Below are positions 8,955 to 17,789 of a stretch of DNA of 37,016 nucleotides, piece after piece (positions within the stretch are counted from its first letter, which is position 1; each line of letters begins with the position of its first letter). The DNA is taken from positions 1 to 37,016 of the forward strand of contig DFIJ01000021.1 in NCBI GenBank assembly GCA_002372775.1. The letters are read 5' to 3'. The notes below the pieces were generated by a model. The model had not been told where the DNA came from, made no database searches, and saw only the letters and a list, made by a program, of their open reading frames with translations. Made by a program: the position numbers and the translations under genes. The stretch comes from Christensenella sp. UBA3700. Lineage in GTDB: Bacteria; Bacillota; Clostridia; Christensenellales; UBA3700.

Positions 8955-9239
8955 CTAGTCAATTTCAACAACCTTTAAACTAACACTTACCCTATTTAAA
9001 GCCATTTCTTTAATAATAGGCTCTTGTTTACATCTTTGTGCATGGACATCTAAAAGCTCTTTTGACTCCCATTTTTCAACGAAAATTACTTCTTTTGCTT
9101 CTTCATTGTATTTAGAGACATCAAACAAGATGCAGCCCTTATCTACCATCATTGACTTTCTTGCATGTGCTTTAGCAGCTTTTGTAAAAGCGTCAACTTT
9201 TTCTTTTTCAACAATATTTGTACAAACTACATATAACAT
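8955..9239 (-). CDS. ABM-domain (YgiN-like) putative monooxygenase
   Basis: The 94-residue protein from the ATG at 9239 fits the antibiotic-biosynthesis-monooxygenase dimeric alpha/beta-barrel fold: an initial beta strand (MLYVVCTNIV), helix, KGCILFDVSKY strand, VIFVEKWESKELLDVH and a C-terminal strand (VSVSLKVVEI). That start has GAGG 8 nt upstream, while the 7-residue longer start has none. The family includes quinol monooxygenases and many small proteins of unknown role. No cofactor gene is adjacent, so substrate and reaction are unknown. It forms a two-gene unit with the following small gene. Confidence 0.8.
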   Translation of the reverse strand: MLYVVCTNIVEKEKVDAFTKAAKAHARKSMMVDKGCILFDVSKYNEEAKEVIFVEKWESKELLDVHAQRCKQEPIIKEMALNRVSVSLKVVEID

Positions 9240-9311
9240 AATGTAAACCTCAATAAACATTTTACCATTTTATTATTTTATAATAAAGAGTAGAATATTA
9301 GTGAGGTACTT

Positions 9312-9542
9312 ATGGAGTTAGAACAAAAGCCATTAACAGAAGAAGAAAAGGATTTAATAATAAACTGGTTTATACAAAAAGAAGGCCAACAAGGTATTAA
9401 TCAAATTAACACTTGCCGCCTTAGAAATAAATTAGACAAATCACCTAAAACTTGTAGAGAATTAATTGAAAGTAACATAAAAGCCAATTCATACAAAATC
9501 GATTCTTTAAGTTTTTATATGTTACTTATGGCACACATTTAA
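9312..9542 (+). CDS. Small hypothetical protein (76 residues)
   Basis: It is a charged, mostly helical soluble protein of unrecognised family. Support for it being real: a GAGG site 5 nt before the ATG, a TATAAT box at 9279-9284, and a stop that overlaps the convergent nrdG stop by 4 bp with no wasted space. No transmembrane segment or known domain is visible, and no function is proposed. Confidence 0.55.
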   Translation: MELEQKPLTEEEKDLIINWFIQKEGQQGINQINTCRLRNKLDKSPKTCRELIESNIKANSYKIDSLSFYMLLMAHI

Positions 9543-10060
9543 GAGAAGGATAATAAAGTAATCACTCCAAGTTCTCTAGTCTTGTTTAAATCGATAACTC
9601 TTTGATTTGAAGATCCTCTAAATTTAAGTGATATATCCTTAAGTTCACTTACAAATCTCCCATCAACCAAAACGTCGCAAATATTTAATAGTTCATTAGC
9701 GTAATAACCGCTTGCTCTCGAGCCATTCAAGATTTCTTCATATGTGAATCCAGAGTATATCCAGATGGATTTATTTGGATACGTATTGCGAATTTTCTGT
9801 AGAAGAATAAGAATGTCCTTTTGATTTTCTGGCTCAAAAGGTTCCCCTCCAAGCACTGTAATACCCGAAATATAATCCGGCTCAAGAGATGCTAAAATCT
9901 CTTGTTCTGTCTCTTTTGTATATGGTGTACCATACTCAAAATCCCATGCAACTTCATTGAAACAATCCTTACAATGATGACGGCATCCTGACACGAAAAT
10001 AGAGGTCCTTACTCCAAGACCGTTGGCAATATCACAGTATTTTATTGTAGCTATATTCAT
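9539..10060 (-). CDS. nrdG: Anaerobic ribonucleoside-triphosphate reductase activating protein (radical SAM)
   Basis: This 173-residue protein has the radical-SAM CxxxCxxC cluster motif (SGCRHHCKDCFN) and GGEPF, the family's usual SAM-contact motif. It reductively cleaves S-adenosylmethionine to install the glycyl radical on NrdD under anaerobic conditions. It lies 59 bp downstream of nrdD on the same strand, but a perfect intrinsic terminator sits in the gap, so it is probably made at lower level than NrdD. An AGGG site precedes the ATG by 8 nt. Confidence 0.95.
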   Translation of the reverse strand: MNIATIKYCDIANGLGVRTSIFVSGCRHHCKDCFNEVAWDFEYGTPYTKETEQEILASLEPDYISGITVLGGEPFEPENQKDILILLQKIRNTYPNKSIWIYSGFTYEEILNGSRASGYYANELLNICDVLVDGRFVSELKDISLKFRGSSNQRVIDLNKTRELGVITLLSFS

Positions 10061-10075
10061 ATTTAATTCCCTAGA

Positions 10076-10104
10076 TAAAAATTGCCGAACTATCTGTTCG
10101 GCAA
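10076..10104 (-). terminator. Intrinsic terminator/attenuator between nrdD and nrdG
   Basis: TTGCCGAAC and GTTCGGCAA form a perfect 9-bp stem with a 5-nt loop, followed leftward by five T residues. It begins 15 bp after the nrdD stop and ends before the nrdG ribosome-binding site. I see no separate nrdG promoter, so nrdG transcription probably relies on partial read-through. Confidence 0.85.
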
Positions 10105-10119
10105 CCTTTTCAATTTATT

Positions 10120-12300
10120 TTATAGATGTAGAACTCTATCTTTAATTTCTTGTGTTCTACCTTGGTTCCAATATTGAGTTCCGATATATCCGCAAGTACG
10201 TCTAGCAACGTTCATCTTTGTTTGATCTGTGTTTCCGCACTTTGGACATCTCCAAATTAACTTTCCGTTTTCATCAGTTACGATTTGAATTTCACCATCA
10301 TACCCACAAACTTGGCAATAGTCACTCTTTGTATTTAATTCAGCATACATAATGTTATCGTAAATGAATTGCATAACAGCTATAACAGCAGGAATATTAT
10401 CTTGCATGTTAGGAACTTCAACATAGCTGATAGCTCCACCTGGAGATAATTGTTGGAAGTCAGATTCGAACTTTAACTTTGTAAATGCATCTATCTTTTC
10501 TGTTACATGAACATGATAACTATTAGTAATGTAGTTCTTATCTGTTACACCAGGGATAATACCAAATCTCTTTTGTAGTGCCTTTGCAAACTTATATGTT
10601 GTAGATTCAAGTGGAGTACCATAAATTGAGTAATCCATATTTTCTGCAGCCTTCCATTCTTTACACTTATCATTCATCTTTGTCATAACAGCAAGAGCAA
10701 ATGGCTTAGCTTCAGGATCTGTATGTGACTTACCTGTCATATACTTAACACATTCATATAAACCAGCATATCCTAGAGAAATTGTTGAATAACCACCAAA
10801 TAATAACTTATCGATAGTTTCTCCCTTCTTTAGTCTTGCTAGTGCACCATATTGCCATAAAATAGGAGCAGCATCAGACTTTGTTCCCATTAATCTGTTA
10901 TGTCTGCATTGTAAAGCTCTATGACATAATTCTAATCTTTCATCAAAGATCTCCCAGAATTTATCTATATTTCCTTCTGAAGATAAAGCAACATCTACTA
11001 GATTGATTGTTACAACACCTTGATTAAATCTTCCATAGTATTTTGGCTTACCATTTTCATCAACATAAGGTGTTAAGAAACTTCTACATCCCATACAAGT
11101 ATAGCAATGTCCTTCACCGTTCTTATCTACCTTATATTCCAACATCTTCTTTTCTGAAATATAGTCAGGAACCATTCTCTTAGCTGTACACTTAGCAGCT
11201 AGAACTGTTAAGTTCCAGAATCTTGTTCCTTCCTTAATATTATCTGGCTCTAAAACATAAATCAACTTAGGGAATGCTGGTGTTGTATAAACACCTGCTT
11301 CATTCTTAACGCCCTTAATACGTTGCTTTAGAGTTTCTTCAATAATTAACGCAAGGTCTGCCTTTGTTTGTTCATCAGCAACTTCATTCAAATACATAAA
11401 GACTGTTACGAATGGAGCTTGACCATTTGTTGTCATTAAAGTAACAACTTGATATTGGATTGTTTGAATACCCTTTCTTACTTCTTCATGTAATCTCTTT
11501 TCTGCAAGTTCATTAATTGTATCTTCTGTTAAAGAAACACCTGCACTTGCTAATTCTTCTGCAAGCTCTTTTCTAATCTTCTTTCTACTTACATCAACGA
11601 ATGGAGCTAAGTGGCTTAAAGAGATACTTTGACCACCATATTGAGAAGATGCAACTTGTGCAATAATTTGAGTTGCAATATTACATGCAGTAGAGAAACT
11701 GTGTGGTCTTTCAATTAAAGTTCCAGAAATTACGGTTCCATTTTGTAACATATCTTCTAGATTGATTAAATCACAGTTATGCATATGTTGAGCAAAATAA
11801 TCTGCATCATGGAAGTGGATTATTCCCTCTTCATGAGCTTTTACAATATCTTCTGGCAATAAAATTCTCTTAGTAATATCCTTACTAACTTCACCTGCCA
11901 TGTAATCTCTTTGAACACTGTTTACAGTTGGATTCTTATTTGAATTCTCTTGCTTAACTTCTTCGTTATTGCATTCAATTAAAGAAAGTATTTGTTCATC
12001 AGTAGAATTTGATTTTCTTACTAACTCTCTTGTATATCTGTAGGTAATGTATTTTCTCGCAAGTTTATATGCTCCAAGTTCCATTAACTTTACTTCGACC
12101 ATATCTTGGATTTCTTCGACATTATAAGAACGGATGGCCTTTTCACATACTGCTGTTACTTCCGCCGCGATTCTCTTTATATCTGCCTCAGAAATTCTAG
12201 CTGATGTTTCAACGCTTTCATTAGCTTTTTCGATAGCTCTTTCAATTTTTGCCTTATCGAATTCAGCCTCTGCACCACTTCTCTTAATAAGTTTTAACAT
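10120..12300 (-). CDS. nrdD: Anaerobic ribonucleoside-triphosphate reductase
   Basis: This 726-residue protein is full length for class III reductase. Residues about 1-95 are an ATP-cone (MLKLIKRSGAEAEFD start), the allosteric site. The catalytic barrel follows, with HNCDLIN, GGQSISLSH and YTCMGCRS segments. The C-terminus has a zinc site (CQVCG ... CPKCG) and the glycyl-radical motif RRTCGYIG (Gly about 704). It reduces NTPs to dNTPs using formate and is inactivated by oxygen, so the host must grow anaerobically. A G-rich site (AGGGGGTT) precedes the ATG. Transcription starts from a near-perfect promoter with two NrdR boxes just upstream. Confidence 0.97.
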   Translation of the reverse strand: MLKLIKRSGAEAEFDKAKIERAIEKANESVETSARISEADIKRIAAEVTAVCEKAIRSYNVEEIQDMVEVKLMELGAYKLARKYITYRYTRELVRKSNSTDEQILSLIECNNEEVKQENSNKNPTVNSVQRDYMAGEVSKDITKRILLPEDIVKAHEEGIIHFHDADYFAQHMHNCDLINLEDMLQNGTVISGTLIERPHSFSTACNIATQIIAQVASSQYGGQSISLSHLAPFVDVSRKKIRKELAEELASAGVSLTEDTINELAEKRLHEEVRKGIQTIQYQVVTLMTTNGQAPFVTVFMYLNEVADEQTKADLALIIEETLKQRIKGVKNEAGVYTTPAFPKLIYVLEPDNIKEGTRFWNLTVLAAKCTAKRMVPDYISEKKMLEYKVDKNGEGHCYTCMGCRSFLTPYVDENGKPKYYGRFNQGVVTINLVDVALSSEGNIDKFWEIFDERLELCHRALQCRHNRLMGTKSDAAPILWQYGALARLKKGETIDKLLFGGYSTISLGYAGLYECVKYMTGKSHTDPEAKPFALAVMTKMNDKCKEWKAAENMDYSIYGTPLESTTYKFAKALQKRFGIIPGVTDKNYITNSYHVHVTEKIDAFTKLKFESDFQQLSPGGAISYVEVPNMQDNIPAVIAVMQFIYDNIMYAELNTKSDYCQVCGYDGEIQIVTDENGKLIWRCPKCGNTDQTKMNVARRTCGYIGTQYWNQGRTQEIKDRVLHL

Positions 12301-12376
12301 ACATAACCCCCTAATATTCTCTTTTCTAAAATGACCCTGTTGTCACTTTCTCATCTTAATTCTTCGGATACTATAA

Positions 12377-12405
12377 TTATATTATTGATAAAAAATAGTG
12401 TCAAC
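12377..12405 (-). promoter_or_regulatory. Consensus promoter of nrdD
   Basis: Read leftward it is TTGACA, a 17-bp spacer and TATAAT, exact sigma-70/A consensus. The leader to the ATG at 12300 is about 70 nt. The upstream interval to trmB (12461-12583) shows no gene. Confidence 0.9.
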
Positions 12406-12412
12406 CCAAAAC

Positions 12413-12460
12413 CACAAAATATTGTGAGTAAATTTTTGTCTAACCACAACATATTGTGGT
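12413..12460. promoter_or_regulatory. Paired NrdR boxes upstream of nrdD
   Basis: Two 16-bp near-palindromes, CCACAAAATATTGTGA (12413-12428) and CCACAACATATTGTGG (12445-12460), match the NrdR-box pattern ACACwATATATwGTGT. Their starts are 32 bp apart, about three helical turns, the spacing at which NrdR binds cooperatively. They lie 8 bp upstream of the -35 box. NrdR represses reductase genes when dATP is high; the nrdR gene is not in this window. Confidence 0.9.
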
Positions 12461-12583
12461 CTGAGCTCTAAATCTTAGGCAAAATTTGGCCAAAATTTGG
12501 CATATAGAAATAATGTGTCTTTTATTTAGACTTTATACTACTAGATATTGTGTTTTTCTTGTTTTTGGAAAATCTAATTTGTG

Positions 12584-13255
12584 TTAATTCTTGTATGCTA
12601 CAACTCTATATATCTTCTTTCCTTCTAGCATATATTTAGATTCATGTTCTGTAACAATATTGCCTTCTATATTTGCATTTGCAACATCGTAGCATATATC
12701 TTCTAATCTATATCCACAATTCTTAAATGATTCTAACGAGAATTCAAAGAAATCTAAATCATCTGTCTTTTGCTCTATTCTTCCACTATCTTTTAGTATC
12801 TTCTTATATATCTCAAGATACCTTTTAGATGTTAATCTATGTTTTTCATCTGTCTTATTTGGCAAAGGATTTGAGAAATTTAAATATATAACATCCACAG
12901 AATTATCTTCTATATATTTTTCTATACACTCAACTCTACAATTTAGGAACTTAAGATTTGATACTTTTTCTTTTCTTGCTTTATCTATAGCTGCGATTAT
13001 TATATTACTAAATTTCTCTACACCGATATAGTTTATATTTGGATTATTAATTGCTTTTATAACGGAAAACGCACCAAGACCACAGCCCAAATCAAGCTCT
13101 AAATTATTGTTGTTTCCAAACAATTCTTCTTTGTTTATATACTCTTTTGTCTTAATAAAATTTAATGCGTTTGTGAAAGTTCCTTCAGTGGCTATTAAGT
13201 AATCTCCACTGTTTTCAATTCTAATATCTAGGTTGCCTTTCTTTCTCATTCGCAT
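12584..13255 (-). CDS. trmB: tRNA (guanine-N7-)-methyltransferase
   Basis: This 223-residue protein is a class I SAM methyltransferase: the SAM site is LELDLGCGLGAFSV, followed by the TrmB signature NFSNPLPNKTDEKHRLT and a terminal KTDDLDFFEFS segment resembling the family's KTD-lFe pattern. It would make m7G46 in tRNA variable loops. The usual NFSDPWPKxRHxKRRL motif is altered (Pro-Leu-Pro-Asn-Lys-Thr), so it is a divergent member. The ATG at 13255 has no ribosome-binding site but lies 6 nt after a TATAAT box, suggesting a leaderless transcript. It diverges from the DUF2804 gene. Confidence 0.88.
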   Translation of the reverse strand: MRMRKKGNLDIRIENSGDYLIATEGTFTNALNFIKTKEYINKEELFGNNNNLELDLGCGLGAFSVIKAINNPNINYIGVEKFSNIIIAAIDKARKEKVSNLKFLNCRVECIEKYIEDNSVDVIYLNFSNPLPNKTDEKHRLTSKRYLEIYKKILKDSGRIEQKTDDLDFFEFSLESFKNCGYRLEDICYDVANANIEGNIVTEHESKYMLEGKKIYRVVAYKN

Positions 13256-13261
13256 GCATAT

Positions 13262-13267
13262 ATTATA
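13262..13267 (-). promoter_or_regulatory. -10 box of trmB, probable leaderless start
   Basis: TATAAT read leftward ends 6 nt before the trmB ATG, so transcription would begin at or next to the A of the start codon. The -35 is weak (a GTGTTT-like segment). No Shine-Dalgarno sequence can fit downstream. Confidence 0.55.
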
Positions 13268-13296
13268 ACAACATACCCCCTAAAAAACACTAAATT

Positions 13297-13325
13297 TTGA
13301 CAACTATATATAATAATGTTATTTT
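13297..13325 (+). promoter_or_regulatory. Probable promoter of the DUF2804 gene
   Basis: TTGACA is followed by a 17-bp spacer and TATTTT, 22 bp before the ATG at 13348. The -35 is consensus and the -10 weak. Confidence 0.5.
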
Positions 13326-13347
13326 TAAAATATATAGGGGAAATAAT

Positions 13348-14388
13348 ATGGGAACACAACACGAAGTTACCTCAAACCAAAAATTATTGAATAAATATGG
13401 CAATATAGCAGAGCCTGGTTTTGCATATTCCCAAGTTTGGCAATACGATAGAAAAGACATCAAGGCTCCAAAATGGAGAATAAAAGAATGGGACTACTAT
13501 TATATTGGAACAAACGATTATGGTCTTTGCTTAACTATATCTGATTGTGGCTATGTTGGCACAGTTAGTGCTTCACTTATAGATTTCAACAACAAGACAC
13601 AGATTAATAAAACTGCAATGAAGTTTTTCACTATGGGAAAACTTAATTTGCCACAAACTCCAGATATCGGCGATATATATAGCAAAGCAGGTAAAGCTGA
13701 TTTTGCTTTTGAAAACAATGGTAAAGAGATTCATATAACAGGTGTATTTGAAGAGTTCTATGACAATTTAGATCCACTTCTTTTTGATATCACTTTATAT
13801 GATATTCCAAAAGAGAATATGGTAATTGCCACTCCATTTGATAAACCAAAACACTTCTATTACAATCAAAAGACAAATTGTATGAAGGCTAAAGGCTATT
13901 TTACGATTAAAGGCGATGATTATGTTTTAGATAACAACAATGCCCTAGCAGGATTAGATTGGGGCCGCGGAGTATGGACATACAATAACACTTGGTATTG
14001 GGGGTCACTTAATTCATATCTAGATGATGGAAGAACTTTTGGATTCAATATTGGATATGGATTTGGCAATACAAGTGCAGCAACTGAGAATATGGCTTTT
14101 GTTGATGGAAAGGCATATAAGCTTGATGAAATTACTTTTAATATTCCACAGAAGAATGGAAAAGACGATTATATGTCTCATTGGACATTTACATCTAACG
14201 ACAATCGCTTCTTTATGGACTTTGATCCAATAATAGATAGACAAGATCCTTTGGATTTAAAAATTATATGTATGATCCCAAATCAAGTAATGGGCAAATT
14301 TAGTGGTTATGTGATTTTAAAAGACGGAACGAAGATTGAGATTAAAGACAAGATCGGTTTTGCCGAAAAAGTTCACAATAAGTGGTGA
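13348..14388 (+). CDS. DUF2804 family protein
   Basis: The start is the ATG at 13348, with AGGGG 7 nt upstream; a longer frame would begin at a TTG inside the promoter. The 346-residue product resembles the DUF2804 family throughout: a WRIKEWDYYYI segment near the N-terminus, internal beta-rich regions, and the family-like GLDWGRGVWTYNNTWYWGS followed by GRTFGFNIGYGFG. No signal peptide or membrane segment is visible, so it is likely cytoplasmic. The family fold recalls lipocalin-like/tocopherol-cyclase-like beta proteins but its function is not established. A membrane protein gene follows after 16 bp. Confidence 0.85.
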   Translation: MGTQHEVTSNQKLLNKYGNIAEPGFAYSQVWQYDRKDIKAPKWRIKEWDYYYIGTNDYGLCLTISDCGYVGTVSASLIDFNNKTQINKTAMKFFTMGKLNLPQTPDIGDIYSKAGKADFAFENNGKEIHITGVFEEFYDNLDPLLFDITLYDIPKENMVIATPFDKPKHFYYNQKTNCMKAKGYFTIKGDDYVLDNNNALAGLDWGRGVWTYNNTWYWGSLNSYLDDGRTFGFNIGYGFGNTSAATENMAFVDGKAYKLDEITFNIPQKNGKDDYMSHWTFTSNDNRFFMDFDPIIDRQDPLDLKIICMIPNQVMGKFSGYVILKDGTKIEIKDKIGFAEKVHNKW

Positions 14389-14404
14389 GAAGGAGAAAAG
14401 AAAA

Positions 14405-15352
14405 ATGTCAAGACGTAGAAATAGAGATAGTGGAGGCGGATGCAGATGCTGCATGTCATGCCTAGTTGCAATTATTATTGTAATTGTATTATTAGTCACT
14501 GCAGTTGTTGTCGTATTAAATATGACTCCAAATAAACTTGGTTTCGGAGATACTAAGATTATTAACAACAAGAGCTTTAACGAATATGGACTTGGAGATA
14601 TTAAATTTATAGATATCATTAAAGAGTTCTGGAACATGAGAGATGTTAATGAAGAAGATGTCGTAACAAACGGATATTCAGAAGAGGAAGAATCTACTGT
14701 CGCACAAACAGCATTAGACAATAGCAGTTTCACTGGCGACGACTATTCTACACTAGCAACAACTGACGTTGTATATGATAAACAATATGTTATTGAATAT
14801 AACGATACAACTATTGCTTATATCTTCAACAAGATTATATCTGATGGCGTAGAACTAAACGACAATCTATCTGACTTAAAGAAATCCCAAATCGAAGTTA
14901 GAGAAATAACTATATATACTAATTCAGATAACACTTATAATATTAGAGTTGTTGTTAAATTCAACACTGCAGCAATATTAAGTCAAGCAGACGCAGGCCC
15001 TGCGCTTAATATATTGCCAGAAAACGTGTACCTTGTATACAATGCACCAGTAACTGCAAATGCAGAAGGCGCTCTTGAAATTGGAGAAGGCGTATTTACA
15101 GTAAATGGAGATGAAACAACTCCTATATTTACTGGTCTATTTAACATCATTAATGAATTCTATCCAATGGAAGAGCTTGCAAACAAGGTAGCTGATGGTG
15201 TTGAAACTGTTGTAGGACATTTAGGAAAGATTGGAACAGCAGAAAAGAATGCAAATAATGAAGCTGTTGAATCTACAATAGTTTTAGGAAGCTCTGGTAT
15301 AAGCGAACACAAGATTACTGTAATTACTCATACAGAATCTGCTGGCGAATAA
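14405..15352 (+). CDS. Membrane protein with juxtamembrane Cys cluster, unknown function
   Basis: The ATG at 14405 has AAGGAG upstream, 16 bp after the DUF2804 stop, so the two genes are cotranscribed. The 315-residue protein begins with a basic, Gly-rich tail and a Cys cluster (CRCCMSC, residues 13-19) directly before one hydrophobic segment (about 20-38). The large C-terminal part should be outside the membrane. It has an FGDTKIINNKSF segment and a beta-rich region (VREITIYTNSDNTYNIRVVV) but no catalytic motif I recognise. The 103-residue protein at 36596-36907 shares the Cys-cluster-plus-helix arrangement. Function unknown. Confidence 0.75.
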   Translation: MSRRRNRDSGGGCRCCMSCLVAIIIVIVLLVTAVVVVLNMTPNKLGFGDTKIINNKSFNEYGLGDIKFIDIIKEFWNMRDVNEEDVVTNGYSEEEESTVAQTALDNSSFTGDDYSTLATTDVVYDKQYVIEYNDTTIAYIFNKIISDGVELNDNLSDLKKSQIEVREITIYTNSDNTYNIRVVVKFNTAAILSQADAGPALNILPENVYLVYNAPVTANAEGALEIGEGVFTVNGDETTPIFTGLFNIINEFYPMEELANKVADGVETVVGHLGKIGTAEKNANNEAVESTIVLGSSGISEHKITVITHTESAGE

Positions 15353-15371
15353 AATATATGCTTTAAAACAA

Positions 15372-15405
15372 AAATCCGCTACTATTCAAAGTAGCGGATT
15401 TTTTT
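15372..15405. terminator. Bidirectional intrinsic terminator
   Basis: AAATCCGCTACT and AGTAGCGGATTT form a perfect 12-bp stem with a 6-nt loop and a T run on the right, and A residues on the left. It separates the rightward DUF2804 operon from the leftward malic enzyme gene and can serve both. Confidence 0.92.
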
Positions 15406-15422
15406 ACTTAATAATCTTAGAA

Positions 15423-16601
15423 CTAAATTCTTGCAACACCTGTCTTTCTAGCTGCTTCAGCAACTGCCTTAGCAACTGCAGGTCCTACTCTATTATCAAA
15501 TGCCTTTGGTAAAATGTAGTCTGGATTTAATTCTTCATCTGAAACTAGATTTGCAAGAGCATCTGATGCAGCCATCTTCATTTCTTCATTAATATCACTA
15601 GCTCTAACGTCTAATGCACCTCTAAAGATTCCAGGGAATGCTAATACGTTATTAACTTGGTTTGGATAGTCACTTCTACCAGTACCAACAACGGCAGCAC
15701 CTGCAGCCTTTGCTTCGTCTGGAAGAATTTCTGGAACTGGATTTGCCATAGCAAGAACGATAGCATCCTTATTCATTGATCTAACCATATCTTGAGTTAA
15801 TAGACCAGCCTTAGATACACCAACAAAGATATCTGCGCCCTTAATTGCATCAGCAAGAGTACCTGTGACATGGTTCTTATTTGAGAAGGCAGCGATTTCC
15901 TTTTTAGATTCATTTAATCTTGGATCGCCTTCACAGATAACACCCTTACTATCGCACATGATAACATCCTTAATACCAGCGCTAACAAATAACTTTGCAA
16001 TAGCAACGCCTGCAGCACCTGCACCAGAGAATACGGCTGTACAATCCTTAATATCTTTCTTTACTAGCTTTAATCCGTTCTTAACAGCAGCCAAACAAAT
16101 AACAGCAGTACCATGTTGATCATCATGGAAAATAGGAATATCTACATCTGGACGTTCCTTTAGCTTTCTTTCTATTTCGAAACATCTTGGAGCAGAAATA
16201 TCTTCTAAGTTTACACCACCAAAACTTCCTGCAAGTAATGCTACTGTGTTAACAATATCGTCAACATTCTTACTTCTAATACATAGAGGAATAGCATCTA
16301 CACCTCCAAATGATTTAAATAAAACGCATTTTCCTTCCATAACTGGCATTCCGGCTTCTGGACCAATATCTCCAAGACCAAGAACAGCTGTTCCATCTGT
16401 TACAACGGCAACTGTATTCCAACGTCTTGTTAATTCATAAGACTTATTAATGTCTTTTTGAATCTCTAAACATGGTTGAGCTACACCAGGTGTGTAAGCC
16501 AAAGATAAATCTTCTTTAGAATTTACTGGAACTCTTGAAATATATTCAAGTTTTCCTTTCCATTCATAGTGCAATCTTAATGATTCTTTTGCGTAATCCA
16601 T
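15423..16601 (-). CDS. NAD(P)-dependent malic enzyme
   Basis: This 392-residue protein is the short bacterial type. Motifs include SLAYTPGVAQPCLEI (family signature), TDGTAVLGLGDIGPEAGMPVM, a metal/substrate-site region ending FHDDQHGTA, and the Rossmann GAGAAGVAIA. It oxidatively decarboxylates L-malate to pyruvate and CO2. It lies 9 bp downstream of an Ldh_2-family dehydrogenase, with TAGGAG before the ATG. Together they suggest conversion of malate or a related 2-hydroxyacid. The NAD versus NADP preference cannot be read with confidence. Confidence 0.95.
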   Translation of the reverse strand: MDYAKESLRLHYEWKGKLEYISRVPVNSKEDLSLAYTPGVAQPCLEIQKDINKSYELTRRWNTVAVVTDGTAVLGLGDIGPEAGMPVMEGKCVLFKSFGGVDAIPLCIRSKNVDDIVNTVALLAGSFGGVNLEDISAPRCFEIERKLKERPDVDIPIFHDDQHGTAVICLAAVKNGLKLVKKDIKDCTAVFSGAGAAGVAIAKLFVSAGIKDVIMCDSKGVICEGDPRLNESKKEIAAFSNKNHVTGTLADAIKGADIFVGVSKAGLLTQDMVRSMNKDAIVLAMANPVPEILPDEAKAAGAAVVGTGRSDYPNQVNNVLAFPGIFRGALDVRASDINEEMKMAASDALANLVSDEELNPDYILPKAFDNRVGPAVAKAVAEAARKTGVARI

Positions 16602-16610
16602 TTTATTCTC

Positions 16611-17720
16611 CTATTTTTCCCATGGGAATGTGTAATTTAATTTTAATGAATCTCTAACTGCATTCATTTCTTTTTGTACTGATTCATTAATTGGAACACC
16701 GTGTGGCTTTCTTTCCATCCAAATATTGTATTCCTTTTCTCCGGCTGTGAATATTTGTTCTGCACCAGGAGCCTTCTTTGAAGCTCTAATAGTACGAAGA
16801 ATTTCGCCAGCCTTCTTTCTGCATAAATCTTCTCCTAAGAAGTGGTTTGTATCAATAGCGATAAAGAAATGTCCTAAATGATATGGAGCCTTGTTGCCTT
16901 GTGCATCCTTACCATCAAGCGCCTTACCATAATTACCATCTTGTAATACTGAAGATAATAATTCAACAGCAAGAGCTAAACCATATCCCTTATATCCACC
17001 TAAAGCTTCACCAATGCCGCCTAAAGCAACTAATGCAGCATCGCCACTTCTGATCTTCTTTAATGCTTCACCAGCATCACCTTCTACAGGCTTACCATCA
17101 AGGCCAATAATTGTTCCTGGATGAACTGGTTCATTAATTCTTGCATAATACTCAATCTTACCGTTTTGTGTGATTGAAGTAGCACAGTCAAAACAGAAAT
17201 CAAATGGTTCATCTGTTGGAACGCCAATTGTAAATGGGTTTGTTCCGAACATTCCTTCAACACCAAATGTTGGAGCTACTGATGGTCTAGCATTTGTTCC
17301 GTTAAAGCTGATGCAACCTTGTTTTGCAGCTTGTGTTGCATAGTAACCAGCAATACCATAGTGACATGAATTTCTAACAACAACCATACCAATACCATAT
17401 TTCTTAGCCTTATCTATAGCCATTTGCATTGATTTGTAGCCGATTACTTGACCCATACCATCATGGCCATCAACTACAGCTGTTGCTCCTTCATCCTTAA
17501 TAATTTCAAAATTCGTTACTGGATTTTGAATTCCTGCTACAATTCTATCAATATAAATAGGTTTGAAACGATTGCAGCCATGAGATTCGATACCTCTTCT
17601 ATCTGCTTCTAGTAAGATATCTGTACAAATCTTTGCGTCTTCTCTTGGTACTCCATATCCAACGAACGCATCAGTAATAAAATTATTCGCTGTTTCCCAA
17701 TCTAATACAACTTTTCCCAT
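16611..17720 (-). CDS. Ldh_2-family (malate/L-lactate/YiaK-type) NAD(P) dehydrogenase
   Basis: This 369-residue protein belongs to the Ldh_2 family, which has its own non-Rossmann fold. Visible features are the N-terminal RRGIESHGCNRF (catalytic His), VVVRNSCHYGIAGYYA, a GTNPFTIGVPT segment and the C-terminal GYKGYGLAL. The family includes malate, L-sulfolactate, ureidoglycolate dehydrogenases and 2,3-diketogulonate reductase. The adjacent malic enzyme favours a malate-linked role, whereas the sugar-type transporter upstream would favour a YiaK-like sugar-acid role. AGGAGG precedes the ATG. It has its own promoter. Confidence 0.9.
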   Translation of the reverse strand: MGKVVLDWETANNFITDAFVGYGVPREDAKICTDILLEADRRGIESHGCNRFKPIYIDRIVAGIQNPVTNFEIIKDEGATAVVDGHDGMGQVIGYKSMQMAIDKAKKYGIGMVVVRNSCHYGIAGYYATQAAKQGCISFNGTNARPSVAPTFGVEGMFGTNPFTIGVPTDEPFDFCFDCATSITQNGKIEYYARINEPVHPGTIIGLDGKPVEGDAGEALKKIRSGDAALVALGGIGEALGGYKGYGLALAVELLSSVLQDGNYGKALDGKDAQGNKAPYHLGHFFIAIDTNHFLGEDLCRKKAGEILRTIRASKKAPGAEQIFTAGEKEYNIWMERKPHGVPINESVQKEMNAVRDSLKLNYTFPWEK

Positions 17721-17753
17721 GTTTATTCTCCTCCTAATTGTTTATCAAAATTA

Positions 17754-17782
17754 ATTATATTAATGCTCAAAATTAAAGTCAA
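17754..17782 (-). promoter_or_regulatory. Promoter of the dehydrogenase-malic enzyme pair
   Basis: Read leftward it is TTGACT, 17-bp spacer and TATAAT, in the 69-bp gap after the transporter gene. The pair can therefore be expressed independently of the transporter. Confidence 0.8.
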
Positions 17783-17789
17783 TATCGCA

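Noticed and set aside
14317..14733. Leftward 138-residue open frame
   Set aside because: Antisense to the end of the DUF2804 gene and the start of the Cys-cluster gene; no supporting signals.
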